Positions 9,432 through 18,848 of a stretch of 64,000 nt of DNA are shown piece after piece. The translations under genes were made by a program, and so were the position numbers. The notes beneath the pieces are model-generated. The model did not search any database and was not told the origin of the DNA. It saw nothing but the letters and a program-made list of their open reading frames with translations. Source of the DNA: Planctomycetaceae bacterium (lineage in GTDB: Bacteria > Planctomycetota > Planctomycetia > Planctomycetales > Planctomycetaceae); assembly GCA_020426325.1 (NCBI GenBank), contig JAGQQG010000007.1:32829-96828 (forward strand), read 5' to 3'. Position 1 is the stretch's first letter, and every line of letters begins with the position of its first letter.

Positions 9432-10298
9432 CTACGATCGGGAAGCGTTCAGTCGTCGCCGCACGGAATGTGCTGCCAGGGGGAGCATGCAGAGTGCAAT
9501 CAAAGTGAGAAGCCAGGGGAAGATCGCAGTCACCAGAAGTACGATCCCTTGGATGATCCCCACCAAACTCTCGAACGAGTTTTGCCACGTCCGCTGCCAG
9601 CGTGTGACAAACGTGGGACTCTCTGCGGGCACGAAGGGGTCGATCTCCTTCAAAGTGAGATCAATTGTGGAGAGCGACGTCTGGTCAGCGAGAAACTTAA
9701 GCTGGCCCTGAAGCCGTTGCACCTCGCTGCGGACGCGGGAGAGTTCCTTTTCGATCACGAGAATATCCGGAAGCGCACGTGTCGTCTCAGTCATGTGGTC
9801 GAGAACTCTTTGTTCCTCCTGCTGCTTGTTACGGACGCGAGCCTCCAGATTAAAGAACTCCGATGGACTTCGTCAGTCGTTTCCTGTTGTTCCTGAACCT
9901 CGCCGATCTGGATGAGTGCGTTGACCAAGGGACGATACTGCATCACCGGAACACGAAGCGTCCACTGTCCCTGACGTGTCGATCTGGAGTAACCGCCCAA
10001 CCGGAAACTGGCTATGAATCCACCGCATTCCGCTGTCAGTGATTCAACCTCCATTACCGCATCTCCCCAATCGGTGACTTCGATCGCAATGGTCGCGTGG
10101 TGGATCAACTTGCGTTCAGTGAGGGACTTGTCGGTGGAAAGCAGGGGGAACGATTTCGCTGGACTCATTTGCCGGTCGGGAGCTGACATGAGTCGACACC
10201 GAAGGAGTTTCTGCCTGCGATGGTGAACTGTGGGGGATCGTTTGTCCACACCCGCACACGAGAAGCACAAGCAGCGGCAGCGATCGGTGGGGCAGCAT
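9432..10298 (-). pseudogene. DUF4349 lipoprotein gene with two compensating frameshifts
   Basis: Three overlapping frames must be joined to make one protein. Frame one starts at 10298 with a lipoprotein leader (MLPHRSLPLLVLLVCGCG) and ends early at 10116. The middle (KLIHHATIAIEVTDWGDAV through ETTDEVHRSS) lies in a second frame. The C-terminal half (FNLEARVRNKQQEEQR, IEKELSRVRSEVQRLQGQL, STIDLTLKE, then a membrane segment) returns to the first frame and ends at 9432. The joined product of about 285 residues matches the DUF4349 plan: lipid anchor, periplasmic domain with coiled coil, C-terminal membrane helix. The shifts fall in a five-base C run (G on the plus strand, 10144-10148) and a T run (A on the plus strand, 9852-9854). 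Sequencing error or real decay would look the same. Function is unknown. Confidence 0.75.
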
Positions 10299-10460
10299 GC
10301 AAACCTCCGCACGATTACGTCAGCAAAAAAATGCCTCAGCTACGTGATTGATGCGCACGGATCGACGTATATTCCTCCCCAAAGTTCACACTCGAGGAAT
10401 GAGTTTTCTCGACCAATCAGAAAGAGATGCAAAGCATTCATATGTTGGATTCCGATACGA

Positions 10461-11267
10461 TTATCCGTTGGCGGGAATCGCTCGCCATGTGGTGACCCGT
10501 GCTGAAGGGTCGTCCAGACACTCAACGTCATACTCATGCGATCTCAGAAAGTCTTGTGCTTCAGTATCCGAAAGTCCGAGGTTTTCAAGTCCCGGTCGGT
10601 TGTGTTCGAAAAAGATCTCGCGGATTTGATGCTGTTGAAGCAATCGTTCGGCTCCACGGAGGACGAGCGGATCGGCACCCTCCGTGTCGATCTTGAGCAC
10701 GTCAATCGGCTCGTTGTCGGTGATCACATCGTCCAGACGGACAACATCGACTTTGTACGATCGGGCCTGATCGGTTACGGCCAAGCTGCCCCAGCCGGTT
10801 TGTTCTTCATCGCCAGGATCAAACAACATGGTTGATTTGCGTTCACCCGCTGCCATCGGGATCAGCTGTAGTCGATCTTCAAATCGATTGTGAATCATAT
10901 TTCGCCGGATGATGTCCTGATTTCTTTTCACAGGTTCGAAGGCGAGACATGTCGTCCGCGGACTGGTGGACAGCCATAGCAGGGGAAAGTAACCCATGTT
11001 GGCCCCGACATCGACGAGTCGTCCACCGCTTTGCGCTCGTTCAACCATTCGACGTGACAGGTCAAGTTCAAAGAAGCCCATCAAAGCAATACATTCACTG
11101 ACGTAATCCGTCGGAACTAGGGATAGCATCTGACAACCAGGTGCCAGCGCGAGGTCAGCTTTCTCAAACAGGGGGGCGAATCTTTCCGGTTGTTTGCGGT
11201 AAAACCTGTAATAGATCAACCCCTTCCATCGGTTGGGGGCCAACTTCAGCAGAAGCGGTCGCTTCAT
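10461..11267 (-). CDS. FkbM-family methyltransferase
   Basis: 268 residues, no leader. The S-adenosylmethionine-binding motif is VDVGANMGYFPLLWL at about residues 88-102, followed by LAFEPVKRNQDIIRRNM. The C-terminal part has the family's DVLKIDTEGADPLVLRGAERLL element. FkbM-type enzymes methylate hydroxyl groups of sugars or small molecules, and in planctomycetes often occur with surface-polysaccharide genes. Here the neighbours do not define a pathway. The N-terminal 80 residues (basic, with RYYRFYRKQPERFAPLF-like sequence) are not part of the catalytic fold. Confidence 0.88.
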   Translation of the reverse strand: MKRPLLLKLAPNRWKGLIYYRFYRKQPERFAPLFEKADLALAPGCQMLSLVPTDYVSECIALMGFFELDLSRRMVERAQSGGRLVDVGANMGYFPLLWLSTSPRTTCLAFEPVKRNQDIIRRNMIHNRFEDRLQLIPMAAGERKSTMLFDPGDEEQTGWGSLAVTDQARSYKVDVVRLDDVITDNEPIDVLKIDTEGADPLVLRGAERLLQQHQIREIFFEHNRPGLENLGLSDTEAQDFLRSHEYDVECLDDPSARVTTWRAIPANG

Positions 11268-11442
11268 TAATCATCTCCGGTCATGAAGTCACACGTTAAA
11301 GGACTTTCGCCCGATTCGCCTGCCAGCTGCCGTTTCGCGAATGACAACAGTCCTTGGAACAGCAGAGGATTGAAGCAGGACACGACATTGCGTGTCCATG
11401 CCACTTTCGGCATCAACCATGATGAAGGCCAAACCAAACGAC

Positions 11443-12081
11443 TCAGTCGAGTTTCTGTACCCGTATGTTCTTGAAGTACACCTTGCTCACCGGGTCATGA
11501 GCCTGGAAGCAGAAGGTGCCTTCGCTGAGGTAACGCTGGTAATCTTCAGGATCGAACGGCTGCAGGGGGCGCTGGTGGTAGTCGACCACGATGATATCAT
11601 TGAGTTCGACACGAATATGATCGTCTTTGACGGTGATGGTCTGCGTCCACCATTCGCCGTCGTCGATGTGTTTCTGCATGACGTTGACGACACTCCACAG
11701 GCTGCCGCTGCGAATCGGGTCAGCATGTGAGTTGTTCACCTGCGACTCATACCCCCAGTGAGGCCAGCCTTCCCCCTGAACCTTGGTGTGGAAGTAGATC
11801 CCGCTGTTGCTGTTGGGCTCCGTCTTGCAATCGACCTTGAGGACGAAATTCTTGAAAGGAGCAAGCTCGCCGACGTAGTACAGGTGGCTGCGAGGCCCGT
11901 TGGCGATGATCTGACCGTCCTTAATCGACCAGGAGTCCGGATTTTCGCTGATCTGCCAGTTGTCAAACGTCTTGCCGTCCCACAGGGAGACGAAACCCTC
12001 TTCGAGATTGTCGTCGGAAAACGTCGCGGCAGCGAATATTGTCAGTACCAGGAGTGCGGGTAACACGAAACTCATGCGCAT
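11443..12081 (-). CDS. DUF1080 (3-keto-disaccharide hydrolase-type) secreted protein
   Basis: 212 residues from the ATG at 12081, chosen because it begins a signal peptide (MRMSFVLPALLVLTIFAAATFS); an in-frame start 66 bases upstream would add an unlikely leader. The DUF1080 fold is shown by GFVSLWDGKTFDNWQ, SWSIKDGQII, FVLKVDCKTEPNSNSGIYFH and GYESQVNNSHADP. The family is a concanavalin-like jelly roll abundant in planctomycetes, and some members act on 3-keto-glycosides. It is likely periplasmic or extracellular. It is followed by an FkbM gene on the same strand, without obvious coupling. Confidence 0.9.
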   Translation of the reverse strand: MRMSFVLPALLVLTIFAAATFSDDNLEEGFVSLWDGKTFDNWQISENPDSWSIKDGQIIANGPRSHLYYVGELAPFKNFVLKVDCKTEPNSNSGIYFHTKVQGEGWPHWGYESQVNNSHADPIRSGSLWSVVNVMQKHIDDGEWWTQTITVKDDHIRVELNDIIVVDYHQRPLQPFDPEDYQRYLSEGTFCFQAHDPVSKVYFKNIRVQKLD

Positions 12082-12153
12082 TGTGGTGAGCTCCAACAAT
12101 CTCGGGAGGTTGAATTCGCGGGAAATCGCACCACGATTTGAGGACACCCCCGG

Positions 12154-12567
12154 TCAGATGTCAATGCAAGCGCCGACCTCGAGACATCCGACCGCATCGT
12201 CACATACACAGGGACCGAATGTCAGCCACCAACAAGTGTTCGAGACGTTCGATTCGTCTCCGGGAAGTGATTGGAGTTTCCGCTGTTTCTCAATCCGGGC
12301 ATCATGGTAAGTGTCGCGCGGCAGCTCGGATCGCAGGATGGCACAAGCTGTCTGACACTCGCGGAACCGCTCCGGCATCTGCATCAGACAGCACCAGATC
12401 CCCCGTTGCTGGACCAGTCTCAGGGCATACTGGGAGCAGGACTCGCCTTGATGCAACACTCGATGCGCACACAAAAACCCCTTGTAGGGGGAAATGAACC
12501 GTTGATAACCACGGATCAACACGGAAGCAGACATCGCAGGAAACGAGAGCGGGTATTCTGTCATCAT
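12154..12567 (-). CDS. yidD: YidD-like membrane protein insertion efficiency factor
   Basis: 137 residues (or 126 from the second in-frame ATG at 12534). The core matches YidD: LIRGYQRFISPYKGFLCAHR, then the Cys motif GESCSQYALRLVQQRG. Canonical members read CRFxPTCSxYAxxA, so the Thr of PTCS is replaced by Glu-Ser here. YidD proteins assist insertion of membrane proteins through YidC. In most bacteria the gene lies between rnpA and yidC; here it stands alone next to aspS. The C-terminal 45 residues beyond the core are poorly conserved, Cys-rich and unexplained. Homology is clear, but retention of function is less certain. Confidence 0.75.
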   Translation of the reverse strand: MMTEYPLSFPAMSASVLIRGYQRFISPYKGFLCAHRVLHQGESCSQYALRLVQQRGIWCCLMQMPERFRECQTACAILRSELPRDTYHDARIEKQRKLQSLPGDESNVSNTCWWLTFGPCVCDDAVGCLEVGACIDI

Positions 12568-12740
12568 GGAGAGGTCACAAAACGGTGTGGCTGCAAACTG
12601 TTTTCTTACTGGAACTTCCGCCCATAGCGAAGATTGCGGGAGGTTGCCCGTCCCCTATAATGTTCCTTCGCTGGTCTCTGAGGACAACGTGACCAGCCTT
12701 CCCACGGATCATCCCTATTTCGAATTGTTCTGGAACTCTC

Positions 12741-14510
12741 GTGCTACGCACTCATACTTGTGGCGACCTTCGCGCTGACCATGTTGACCAGACTGTGACC
12801 CTGTGCGGATGGGTCGACAAGTACCGTGACCACGGTGGCGTGGTCTTCGTCGACCTCCGGGACCGTTATGGCATCACTCAGGTGTCGTTCAAACTCGACA
12901 ATGCCAGCGAGATTCAACATCAGGCACAGGAACTTCGACATGAAGATGTGATCCAGGTGACCGGGGATGTTGTCAGCCGAGGTGAGGGGAATATCAATCC
13001 AAAGCTTGCGACAGGCGAAATTGAGCTTCGTGCGCGGAAGTTGACCATCCTCAACAAGAGCCGCACGCCGCCGTTTGAGCCGAACGGGGAGTCACTCCCC
13101 AACGAGGAACTGCGATTGCAGTACCGCTTCATTGACCTGCGACGCCGGGCGTTGCAGAGGAACCTCACGTTACGTCATCAAATCTGCAAGGCAACGCGAG
13201 ACTATTTTAACAATCTCAAGTTTCTGGAGATCGAGACACCCATTCTCGGCCGTTCGACGCCTGAAGGAGCGCGTGACTATCTGGTCCCGAGCCGGGTGCA
13301 TGAGGGGGCCTTCTATGCGCTGCCGCAGTCGCCACAGTTGTTCAAACAGATTCTCATGGTCTCCGGGTACGACCGCTACTATCAGATTGCCCGCTGCTTC
13401 CGTGATGAAGACCTGCGTGCGGACCGGCAGCCGGAGTTCTCGCAGATCGACGTCGAGATGGCGTTCATCGAACTCGATGACATGCTCGGGGTGATCGACG
13501 GCCTGGTGGCCGCAATGGTCAAGGAAGTCCGGGGCGAAGAGATCACGCTTCCACTTCCGCGATACACTTATACCGAGGTCATGGAGAAGTATGGCTCCGA
13601 TAAACCCGATCTGAGGTTCGGTCTGCCGATTGTGGAAGTCAGCGATCTCGTGAGTGAGAGTGACTTCGGCGTCTTCAAGAGTACCGTTCAAGGGGGCGGG
13701 CATGTCCGCGGTCTGTGCGTCAAAGGCGCAGCTGAGAAATACTCTCGCCGCATTCTCGATAACGACCTCAAGGGCATCGTCGGTGAATATGGTGCGAAGG
13801 GTCTGGCCTACTTCAAGGTCGCTGGCGGCAAGCTCGAGTCGTCCATCGCCAAGTTCTTCAATGATAAACAGCAAATGGCCATTGTGGAGCGGATGCAGGG
13901 AGAGGACGGCGACCTGCTGTTGTTCATTGCGGACAGCTGGAAGGTGAGCTGCGCCTCTCTCGCCGCTTTGCGAAATTACCTGGGGAGAGATCTCAAGCTG
14001 TACGACCCTAAGTCGATGTTGACCTACTGGGTCGTTGACTTCCCGCTCGTCTCGTGGAACGCGGATGAGAAACGCTGGGACGCGGAGCATCACATGTTCT
14101 GCTCGATTCACCCGGACGATGTGGAACTGATGAAGACCGATCCGGGCAAAGTCCGCGCACAGTCGTACGACCTCGTCTGCAATGGCTACGAGGCTGCAAG
14201 TGGCAGCATTCGTATTCACGATCCGGCCATTCAGCAGCAGGTCTTCGATCTGCTGAACATCAACGCTGAGGAAGCTGAGCAACGTTTCGGCTTCCTCCTG
14301 CAGGCCCTGCGCTACGGTGCCCCTCCCCACGGAGGGATCGCCCTCGGCCTCGACCGCTGGGTGATGCTGTTTGCCGGGTCGGAGAATATCCGCGATGTGA
14401 TTGCCTTCCCCAAGACGCAACGAGCCAGCGACCTGATGCTCGGCGCACCTTCGGACGTCGATTCACAGCAACTCAAGGACCTGCACATCAAGCTCGATCT
14501 GCAGAATTAG
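12741..14510 (+). CDS. aspS: Aspartyl-tRNA synthetase
   Basis: 589 residues starting at GTG 12741. The N-terminal anticodon-binding OB fold is [23 protein letters not shown]. The class II catalytic motifs are present: motif 2 region [22 protein letters not shown], the bacterial GAD insertion domain in the middle, and motif 3 [22 protein letters not shown]. Length and insertion match bacterial AspRS, which charges tRNA-Asp. Many bacterial forms without a separate AsnRS also charge tRNA-Asn, which cannot be decided here. A long open frame antisense to it (13170-14420) is a shadow. Confidence 0.97.
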   Translation: MLRTHTCGDLRADHVDQTVTLCGWVDKYRDHGGVVFVDLRDRYGITQVSFKLDNASEIQHQAQELRHEDVIQVTGDVVSRGEGNINPKLATGEIELRARKLTILNKSRTPPFEPNGESLPNEELRLQYRFIDLRRRALQRNLTLRHQICKATRDYFNNLKFLEIETPILGRSTPEGARDYLVPSRVHEGAFYALPQSPQLFKQILMVSGYDRYYQIARCFRDEDLRADRQPEFSQIDVEMAFIELDDMLGVIDGLVAAMVKEVRGEEITLPLPRYTYTEVMEKYGSDKPDLRFGLPIVEVSDLVSESDFGVFKSTVQGGGHVRGLCVKGAAEKYSRRILDNDLKGIVGEYGAKGLAYFKVAGGKLESSIAKFFNDKQQMAIVERMQGEDGDLLLFIADSWKVSCASLAALRNYLGRDLKLYDPKSMLTYWVVDFPLVSWNADEKRWDAEHHMFCSIHPDDVELMKTDPGKVRAQSYDLVCNGYEAASGSIRIHDPAIQQQVFDLLNINAEEAEQRFGFLLQALRYGAPPHGGIALGLDRWVMLFAGSENIRDVIAFPKTQRASDLMLGAPSDVDSQQLKDLHIKLDLQN

Positions 14511-14656
14511 TGGCTCATCGAACCTGGGATGACGGCTCCTCTGCGATCGGCGGCCGCATCTTCCATGCGTCGCTGATCAAAACAATCCAGCTGATAGACC
14601 TTCGATGGACCACGAGTACGCCTCTCGGTCATGATGCGGTGCCATCGTCGGCGTCA

Positions 14657-15313
14657 TCAGGCGGCCCGGCGCATCTGTCGTCGGCTCGGTAGTTTCCAGT
14701 CTGTCTTGAATGTGACGTAGTTGATCAGCATCGAGCGACGTTCCTTCTGGATTTCCTTCTTTTCCAGCCCATGCCAGGTGTTGTCACCGGGAGCGAACAG
14801 ATAGCCGAGGTTGTTCCGATAGGGAACCGTCTTCACCAGTTGGCGGTTGTCATCATAGATGTCGGTTCCCAGGTTTTCAGACTCGTTGTACGGATTGGCA
14901 TAGATCAGCATGGACATCAGTTTTTCCTTGATGTCCGTATGCGGTTTGAGCCAGAACCCCTTGCGGTCAGCGATGACTTCCACACGCAAGTAGGCATCGT
15001 TCAGATCGCGACCGAGATTCGCTTCAAACCAGTCAAGAGTTTCGGGCGACATGAGTTCATTGATGAGATTCCTGATCGCAGGAAACTGAAGGATATTGTC
15101 GCGACCGATATAACATCGGAGTTTTCCATCGAGGCCGCCTCCCCCGTTGTCCGCGGCACGCGTGCCATCGTATGCGCGCGGGACGTCAGGGATCGCAGTT
15201 TTCACCATCTCCGTCAAGGTATCATCATCGAGCGGGCTCTCGACCAACCAGTGCCGGTAGGGATAATCGCATTGCTCGGTCGTGTTACGCAGCGCGTGTA
15301 ACAGCGTGTTCAT
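14657..15313 (-). CDS. 2-oxoglutarate/Fe(II)-dependent oxygenase
   Basis: 218 residues from the ATG at 15313. The iron ligands of the double-stranded beta-helix are visible as PHTD (His125, Asp127) and TWHG (His181), followed by the 2-oxoglutarate-binding Arg in ERRSMLINY (about 192-193). The segment GYLFAPGDNTWHGLEKK is typical of prolyl-hydroxylase-like small oxygenases. The start lies 29 bases inside the upstream ELM1-like gene, which indicates translational coupling. A substrate connected with a glycan or nucleotide-sugar product is possible because of that partner, but this is inference. Confidence 0.85.
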   Translation of the reverse strand: MNTLLHALRNTTEQCDYPYRHWLVESPLDDDTLTEMVKTAIPDVPRAYDGTRAADNGGGGLDGKLRCYIGRDNILQFPAIRNLINELMSPETLDWFEANLGRDLNDAYLRVEVIADRKGFWLKPHTDIKEKLMSMLIYANPYNESENLGTDIYDDNRQLVKTVPYRNNLGYLFAPGDNTWHGLEKKEIQKERRSMLINYVTFKTDWKLPSRRQMRRAA

Positions 15314-16298
15314 GGCAGCCGATCCTTTCCTGAATGAGGTGTGCCACTCGCGGGGTGTCATTGGGAATGCGGTAGGTCCAGTCTGTCAGTCGACCAGTGA
15401 ACTCCCGTGTGATTCCCTTTTGCTGAAATGATTCGTGGAACCGTCGAAATCGAACCGCCCGGCTTCGCTCTGTCAGAGTTTCGACAAACACAGGTTTTCC
15501 CGTTGCGGCCGCTTCGGTAATCATCGACACCGAATCTCCCGTAACGATTACATGCGAAGCGAGGCTGAGCGCAGACAAGTAGGGATTCGTTCCCTCACGA
15601 TTCCAGACGTAGTGCTTCTCTCCGAAGGTTCGTGCAAGCTCGGTACAAAGCTCCGCAGGAGTGCGGTTAGAAGGGAGAACCACCAGACGCATATGGTGAG
15701 TCTCCCCCAGGATGTTCAGTTTGTCGAAGAATCGTCGGACGTCCGATTTGCTGAAAGAATAGTAACCGTTAGGACCTCCAATCAGGACGGGCACGACAGT
15801 TTGTCCGGCGGGGGAGAGTTCCTTTGCAATCGAAGCTCGACGTGCCTCTTCCAACCGTGCAGAGGTAATGTGATGGATGGCCCCCGTGGTCAGGAAAACA
15901 TTTTTCCCCCGAAGGTAATCGTGCTCGGGCACAACCACGATGTCGAATAGACTGGGATCAACCTTGGGGTCCTGAATTTGGACTGTCAGTGTGCGTGATC
16001 CAAAGCGACGCTTGAGGGCGAGCGCAGGAATGACCCCATGCCGACCGCAGGAGAGAATCAGTTGCGGCGGTTCGTCGGTTGCGATCAAACTAGGATCCGA
16101 CAACGAACCGGACGAGCGGGGAATCAGTGCCATCGGAACCCACCGCCACGGAAAGCCAAGTCGCGTTGACTTGCATTCGTACGGCAATCCGACCGCCTGA
16201 GCGAGACCCGTCATCTGGCTGATCATGCCGGCCATGCCCTTACTCAGGCACCAGCACGGCACGATCCCGGATGGGTCGTTGATTTGGATGGGGTTCAT
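15285..16298 (-). CDS. ELM1/GtrOC1-family (DUF1022) protein
   Basis: 337 residues without a leader. The family signature is seen in SKGMAGMISQMTGLAQAVGLPYECK, LILSCGRHGVIPALALKRRFG, QIQDPKVDPSLFDIVVVPEHD, LIGGPNGYYSFSK and HVIVTGDSVSMITEAAATGKPVFVETL. The protein is named after mitochondrial fission factor ELM1, but bacterial members have a glycosyltransferase GT-B-like fold and often sit in surface-glycan loci. It overlaps the downstream oxygenase gene. The reaction is unknown. A role in envelope glycan synthesis is the usual inference. Confidence 0.88.
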   Translation of the reverse strand: MNPIQINDPSGIVPCWCLSKGMAGMISQMTGLAQAVGLPYECKSTRLGFPWRWVPMALIPRSSGSLSDPSLIATDEPPQLILSCGRHGVIPALALKRRFGSRTLTVQIQDPKVDPSLFDIVVVPEHDYLRGKNVFLTTGAIHHITSARLEEARRASIAKELSPAGQTVVPVLIGGPNGYYSFSKSDVRRFFDKLNILGETHHMRLVVLPSNRTPAELCTELARTFGEKHYVWNREGTNPYLSALSLASHVIVTGDSVSMITEAAATGKPVFVETLTERSRAVRFRRFHESFQQKGITREFTGRLTDWTYRIPNDTPRVAHLIQERIGCHEHAVTRAA

Positions 16299-16348
16299 GG
16301 CAGGGGAAGCTCAACGGCTTTCCAGAAAGCCTGAGAGGATGGGAGCGG

Positions 16349-16537
16349 ATGTCTATCCCCAACTCGTATCAGCGTCAAGTCGATCTGAGCAGAGAATGCG
16401 ATCGAACGATATTGAGCGGCAGATTCGGCGCTTGAGTGACTCCAAATCGCGTGATCCTGCGTATTCTTGCAGAACTCTATTCGGAACAGGCTGCAGAGCT
16501 GCTAGATCAACGGGATCAATACAGGATCATGGAGTGA
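16349..16537 (+). pseudogene. Small gene broken by two compensating frameshifts
   Basis: The ATG at 16349 and the TGA ending at 16537 are in the same frame (63 codons), but that frame has a stop near 16430. Reading MSIPNSYQRQVDLSRE in the first frame, RSNDIERQIRRLSDS in the second and RVILRILAELYSEQ through LDQRDQYRIME in the first gives a continuous, hydrophilic, strongly helical protein of about 62 residues. Both joins can be explained by one-base changes in A runs (near 16400 and 16446). A GGGAG ribosome site precedes the ATG. The product is not recognised. The coherence of three segments is the only support. Confidence 0.4.
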
Positions 16538-16641
16538 CCAGCAAACGGATGCGAAGTTCTGTTCAAAACTGGACAGATCTCGCGGATAAGGGCGTTCCCT
16601 CGCGAGGAACTCATCACTCCAAGTGGCGATGGAGGCTTCTG

Positions 16642-17151
16642 ATGGAGAGGATGCTGACTCAACTGATCAGCAGGACGATCGAGCCGGAAATGGTAATGAG
16701 TGCGTTCTCTGCCGCCTTCACGGGCTACTTCTGGCTGATCAAAGCTCGCAAGGAAAAGCCCGCACTGACCATCGTCCAACTCCGGAACTTTCGCACGTCC
16801 CTGAGAAGTTCGCAGAACGGCTCGGGTGGGAAACGCCTGGGGCTCACCCAAGTGGAACCGTGCGGCATACTCGTCGCCAATAACAGCATTCGTCAGAACG
16901 CCATTATCGGCTTCGACTGTTACCTCAAATACCGAGGCGAGACGATCAAAGGGGATTGGGGCTACGTCAACGACGACACACCGCCGTGGAACATCGGCCC
17001 CGAGTCGGCTATTTCGATGTCACTTGCCTGCTTCTTCGATGTGCCCGAAGATTGCGAGGTCCCTGAAGACATGAACTTCCGCGTCGAGTTCAAAACGGCC
17101 AGCGGCAAACGTTTCCCACATTTGTTCTCGATCAAAGCCCCCGAGCTGTAA
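16642..17151 (+). CDS. Small membrane-anchored protein of unknown function
   Basis: 169 residues from the ATG at 16642, which has a GGAGG ribosome site 7 bases upstream. The open frame extends further 5' without coding character, so earlier starts were rejected. An N-terminal hydrophobic stretch (VMSAFSAAFTGYFWLI, followed by KARKEKP) probably crosses the membrane once, with the rest a soluble domain rich in beta-type sequence (AIIGFDCYLKYRGETIKGDW, NFRVEFKTASGKRF). I do not recognise the domain. It converges on the sugar-permease gene with a 59-base gap. Confidence 0.6.
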   Translation: MERMLTQLISRTIEPEMVMSAFSAAFTGYFWLIKARKEKPALTIVQLRNFRTSLRSSQNGSGGKRLGLTQVEPCGILVANNSIRQNAIIGFDCYLKYRGETIKGDWGYVNDDTPPWNIGPESAISMSLACFFDVPEDCEVPEDMNFRVEFKTASGKRFPHLFSIKAPEL

Positions 17152-17210
17152 CATCCGAGGCCGAAGCATTCTCACAGGGCCCGTTGGTGAGATGTCACAC
17201 CTATTCGTCG

Positions 17211-18824
17211 CTAACGCTCCGGGCTCTGACTCTGTCTTGCAGCCATTCTTTTCACGGCTTCATCGGCAATGACGCCCAGCAGAATCACAAGGCCGATGAT
17301 GGCGAACTCCAGTTGCGACGGGATGCCGATCAGGTTGATGGAGTTGTAGAGCACACGCATCACAGCGGCTCCGATGACGACGCCGAGGATTGTCCCTTCG
17401 CCGCCCCGCAGACTACACCCACCCAGGACCGCTGCCGCAATCGCATAGAGTTCGTAGAAGTTCCCGTGCGATGCTGGCTGAATCGAGTTGGTGTCGAGTG
17501 CAAACAGGATGCCCCCCAAACCGGCTGCGAGTGAGCAGAGAACGTAGGCGAGCAGAATCATGCGGTCGGTGTTGATGCCGCTGAAACGGGCAGCCTCTTC
17601 ATTGTTACCAAGGGCCAGGAGATAGCGACCGTAGATCGTCTGATTCAGAAACACTGATGCCACAAACGCCAGCACCATCAACAGGATCAAAGGAGCCGGC
17701 ACAAGGGTCTCTCCGAGCGGCGTCTTTCCAAGCAACCAGAGAATCGCACAGCCACTTGTCAACAGCAACGGCGCAGTAGCTGCTGTCCCAGCGATGCGAA
17801 CGGCTCGGCGTCCCAGCCATGCCAGAGACGCCATCAAGAGGCCAAGCGACGAGAACACCGTCATGATCCGCCACGTGCGCGCCCATGCTGGGCCCAGCCA
17901 GAACTGATCATCCGGCCATCCGACGAGGGTTGTCGCTGCCCAAACAAGACCAGCGGCAGCGATCGCCAGCAGCACCGGGAACACGATCGGTCGGGGGCTG
18001 CGTAACGCCAACACGACCGTCAGCCAGACGGCACCAACCGGTACCAACCATCCGGCACGCGTCATCCACAATCGGGGAAGCCCGACCGCATCCGGATGCA
18101 CACGTGTTGTCCACGCAGGAAAGTCGAGCGGACCAAGTGAGACCAATGTGCCAGCCGACTCGATCTGATAGCCCATCGCAAACCGAGATCCACCGATCAC
18201 GATCAACAGCAGGCCCAAGACTACTCCCACTGCAGGAAGTTGCCACCTTGCGGTCTTCGCCTCATCAGAACCGGCCAACCCGGAGCGTCCACGAATCAAC
18301 CGCCAGCCGCACCAGAGTGTCACGCCAACGCCAGCCAGCAATGCGAGAAAGGCCACCGAGCATGGCTTGCCGATCGCCAGCAATCGCAAAGAGTCATTGA
18401 AATCACTCCCGAAACCTTTCGTTTGATCGGATGTCAGCCAGCGGGCCAGTCCGCGATAGACCAGCAGGCCGCACAGGGTCACGATGAACGGCTGTAGTCG
18501 CATCTTGGTGATGAGCAATCCATGCGTCAGCCCAATTAGGAGCGACAACAGCATCACGGCTGCGAGCGACTTGGGCACGGACCACCCTCGATCAACGAGC
18601 AGCATCGGCAGCAGGCAACCCACCAGGCCGATTACCGAGCCGATCGACAGATCGATCCCCCCCGTGATGATGACCATCGCCACCCCCACGCCAATAATGC
18701 CGTACAAGGCACTGTGACGCACGATGTTCTGCATGTTGAACGGCTTGACGAACGCATCCGTCAACAGCGTCGTGCCGATACACACGAACACCAGCAGCAA
18801 CAGGATGCCCAGAATCTTGTTCAT
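17211..18824 (-). CDS. Sugar ABC transporter permease (RbsC type) with a large internal insertion
   Basis: 537 residues, against about 320 for RbsC-family permeases. The N-terminal part (ALYGIIGVGVAMVIITGGIDLSIGSVIGL, LQPFIVTLCGLLVYRGLARW) and the C-terminal part (ALGNNEEAARFSGINTDR, then YELYAIAAAVLGGCSLRGG) match the BPD_transp_2 family well. Between about residues 160 and 370 lies an extra block with several additional hydrophobic segments (for example LPAVGVVLGLLLIVIGG and IVFPVLLAIAAAGLVWAATT), not present in E. coli RbsC. The protein forms the membrane channel for the binding protein and ATPase encoded just upstream. A palindromic repeat fills the 104-base gap to the ATPase gene. Confidence 0.9.
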   Translation of the reverse strand: MNKILGILLLLVFVCIGTTLLTDAFVKPFNMQNIVRHSALYGIIGVGVAMVIITGGIDLSIGSVIGLVGCLLPMLLVDRGWSVPKSLAAVMLLSLLIGLTHGLLITKMRLQPFIVTLCGLLVYRGLARWLTSDQTKGFGSDFNDSLRLLAIGKPCSVAFLALLAGVGVTLWCGWRLIRGRSGLAGSDEAKTARWQLPAVGVVLGLLLIVIGGSRFAMGYQIESAGTLVSLGPLDFPAWTTRVHPDAVGLPRLWMTRAGWLVPVGAVWLTVVLALRSPRPIVFPVLLAIAAAGLVWAATTLVGWPDDQFWLGPAWARTWRIMTVFSSLGLLMASLAWLGRRAVRIAGTAATAPLLLTSGCAILWLLGKTPLGETLVPAPLILLMVLAFVASVFLNQTIYGRYLLALGNNEEAARFSGINTDRMILLAYVLCSLAAGLGGILFALDTNSIQPASHGNFYELYAIAAAVLGGCSLRGGEGTILGVVIGAAVMRVLYNSINLIGIPSQLEFAIIGLVILLGVIADEAVKRMAARQSQSPER

Positions 18825-18848
18825 GTGAATTGTGGGTTGAGGCCTTTT

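Noticed and set aside
13170..14420. A 416-codon open frame on the minus strand opposite aspS
   Set aside because: It mirrors the conserved aspartyl-tRNA synthetase reading frame, contains no family signature and is a shadow.
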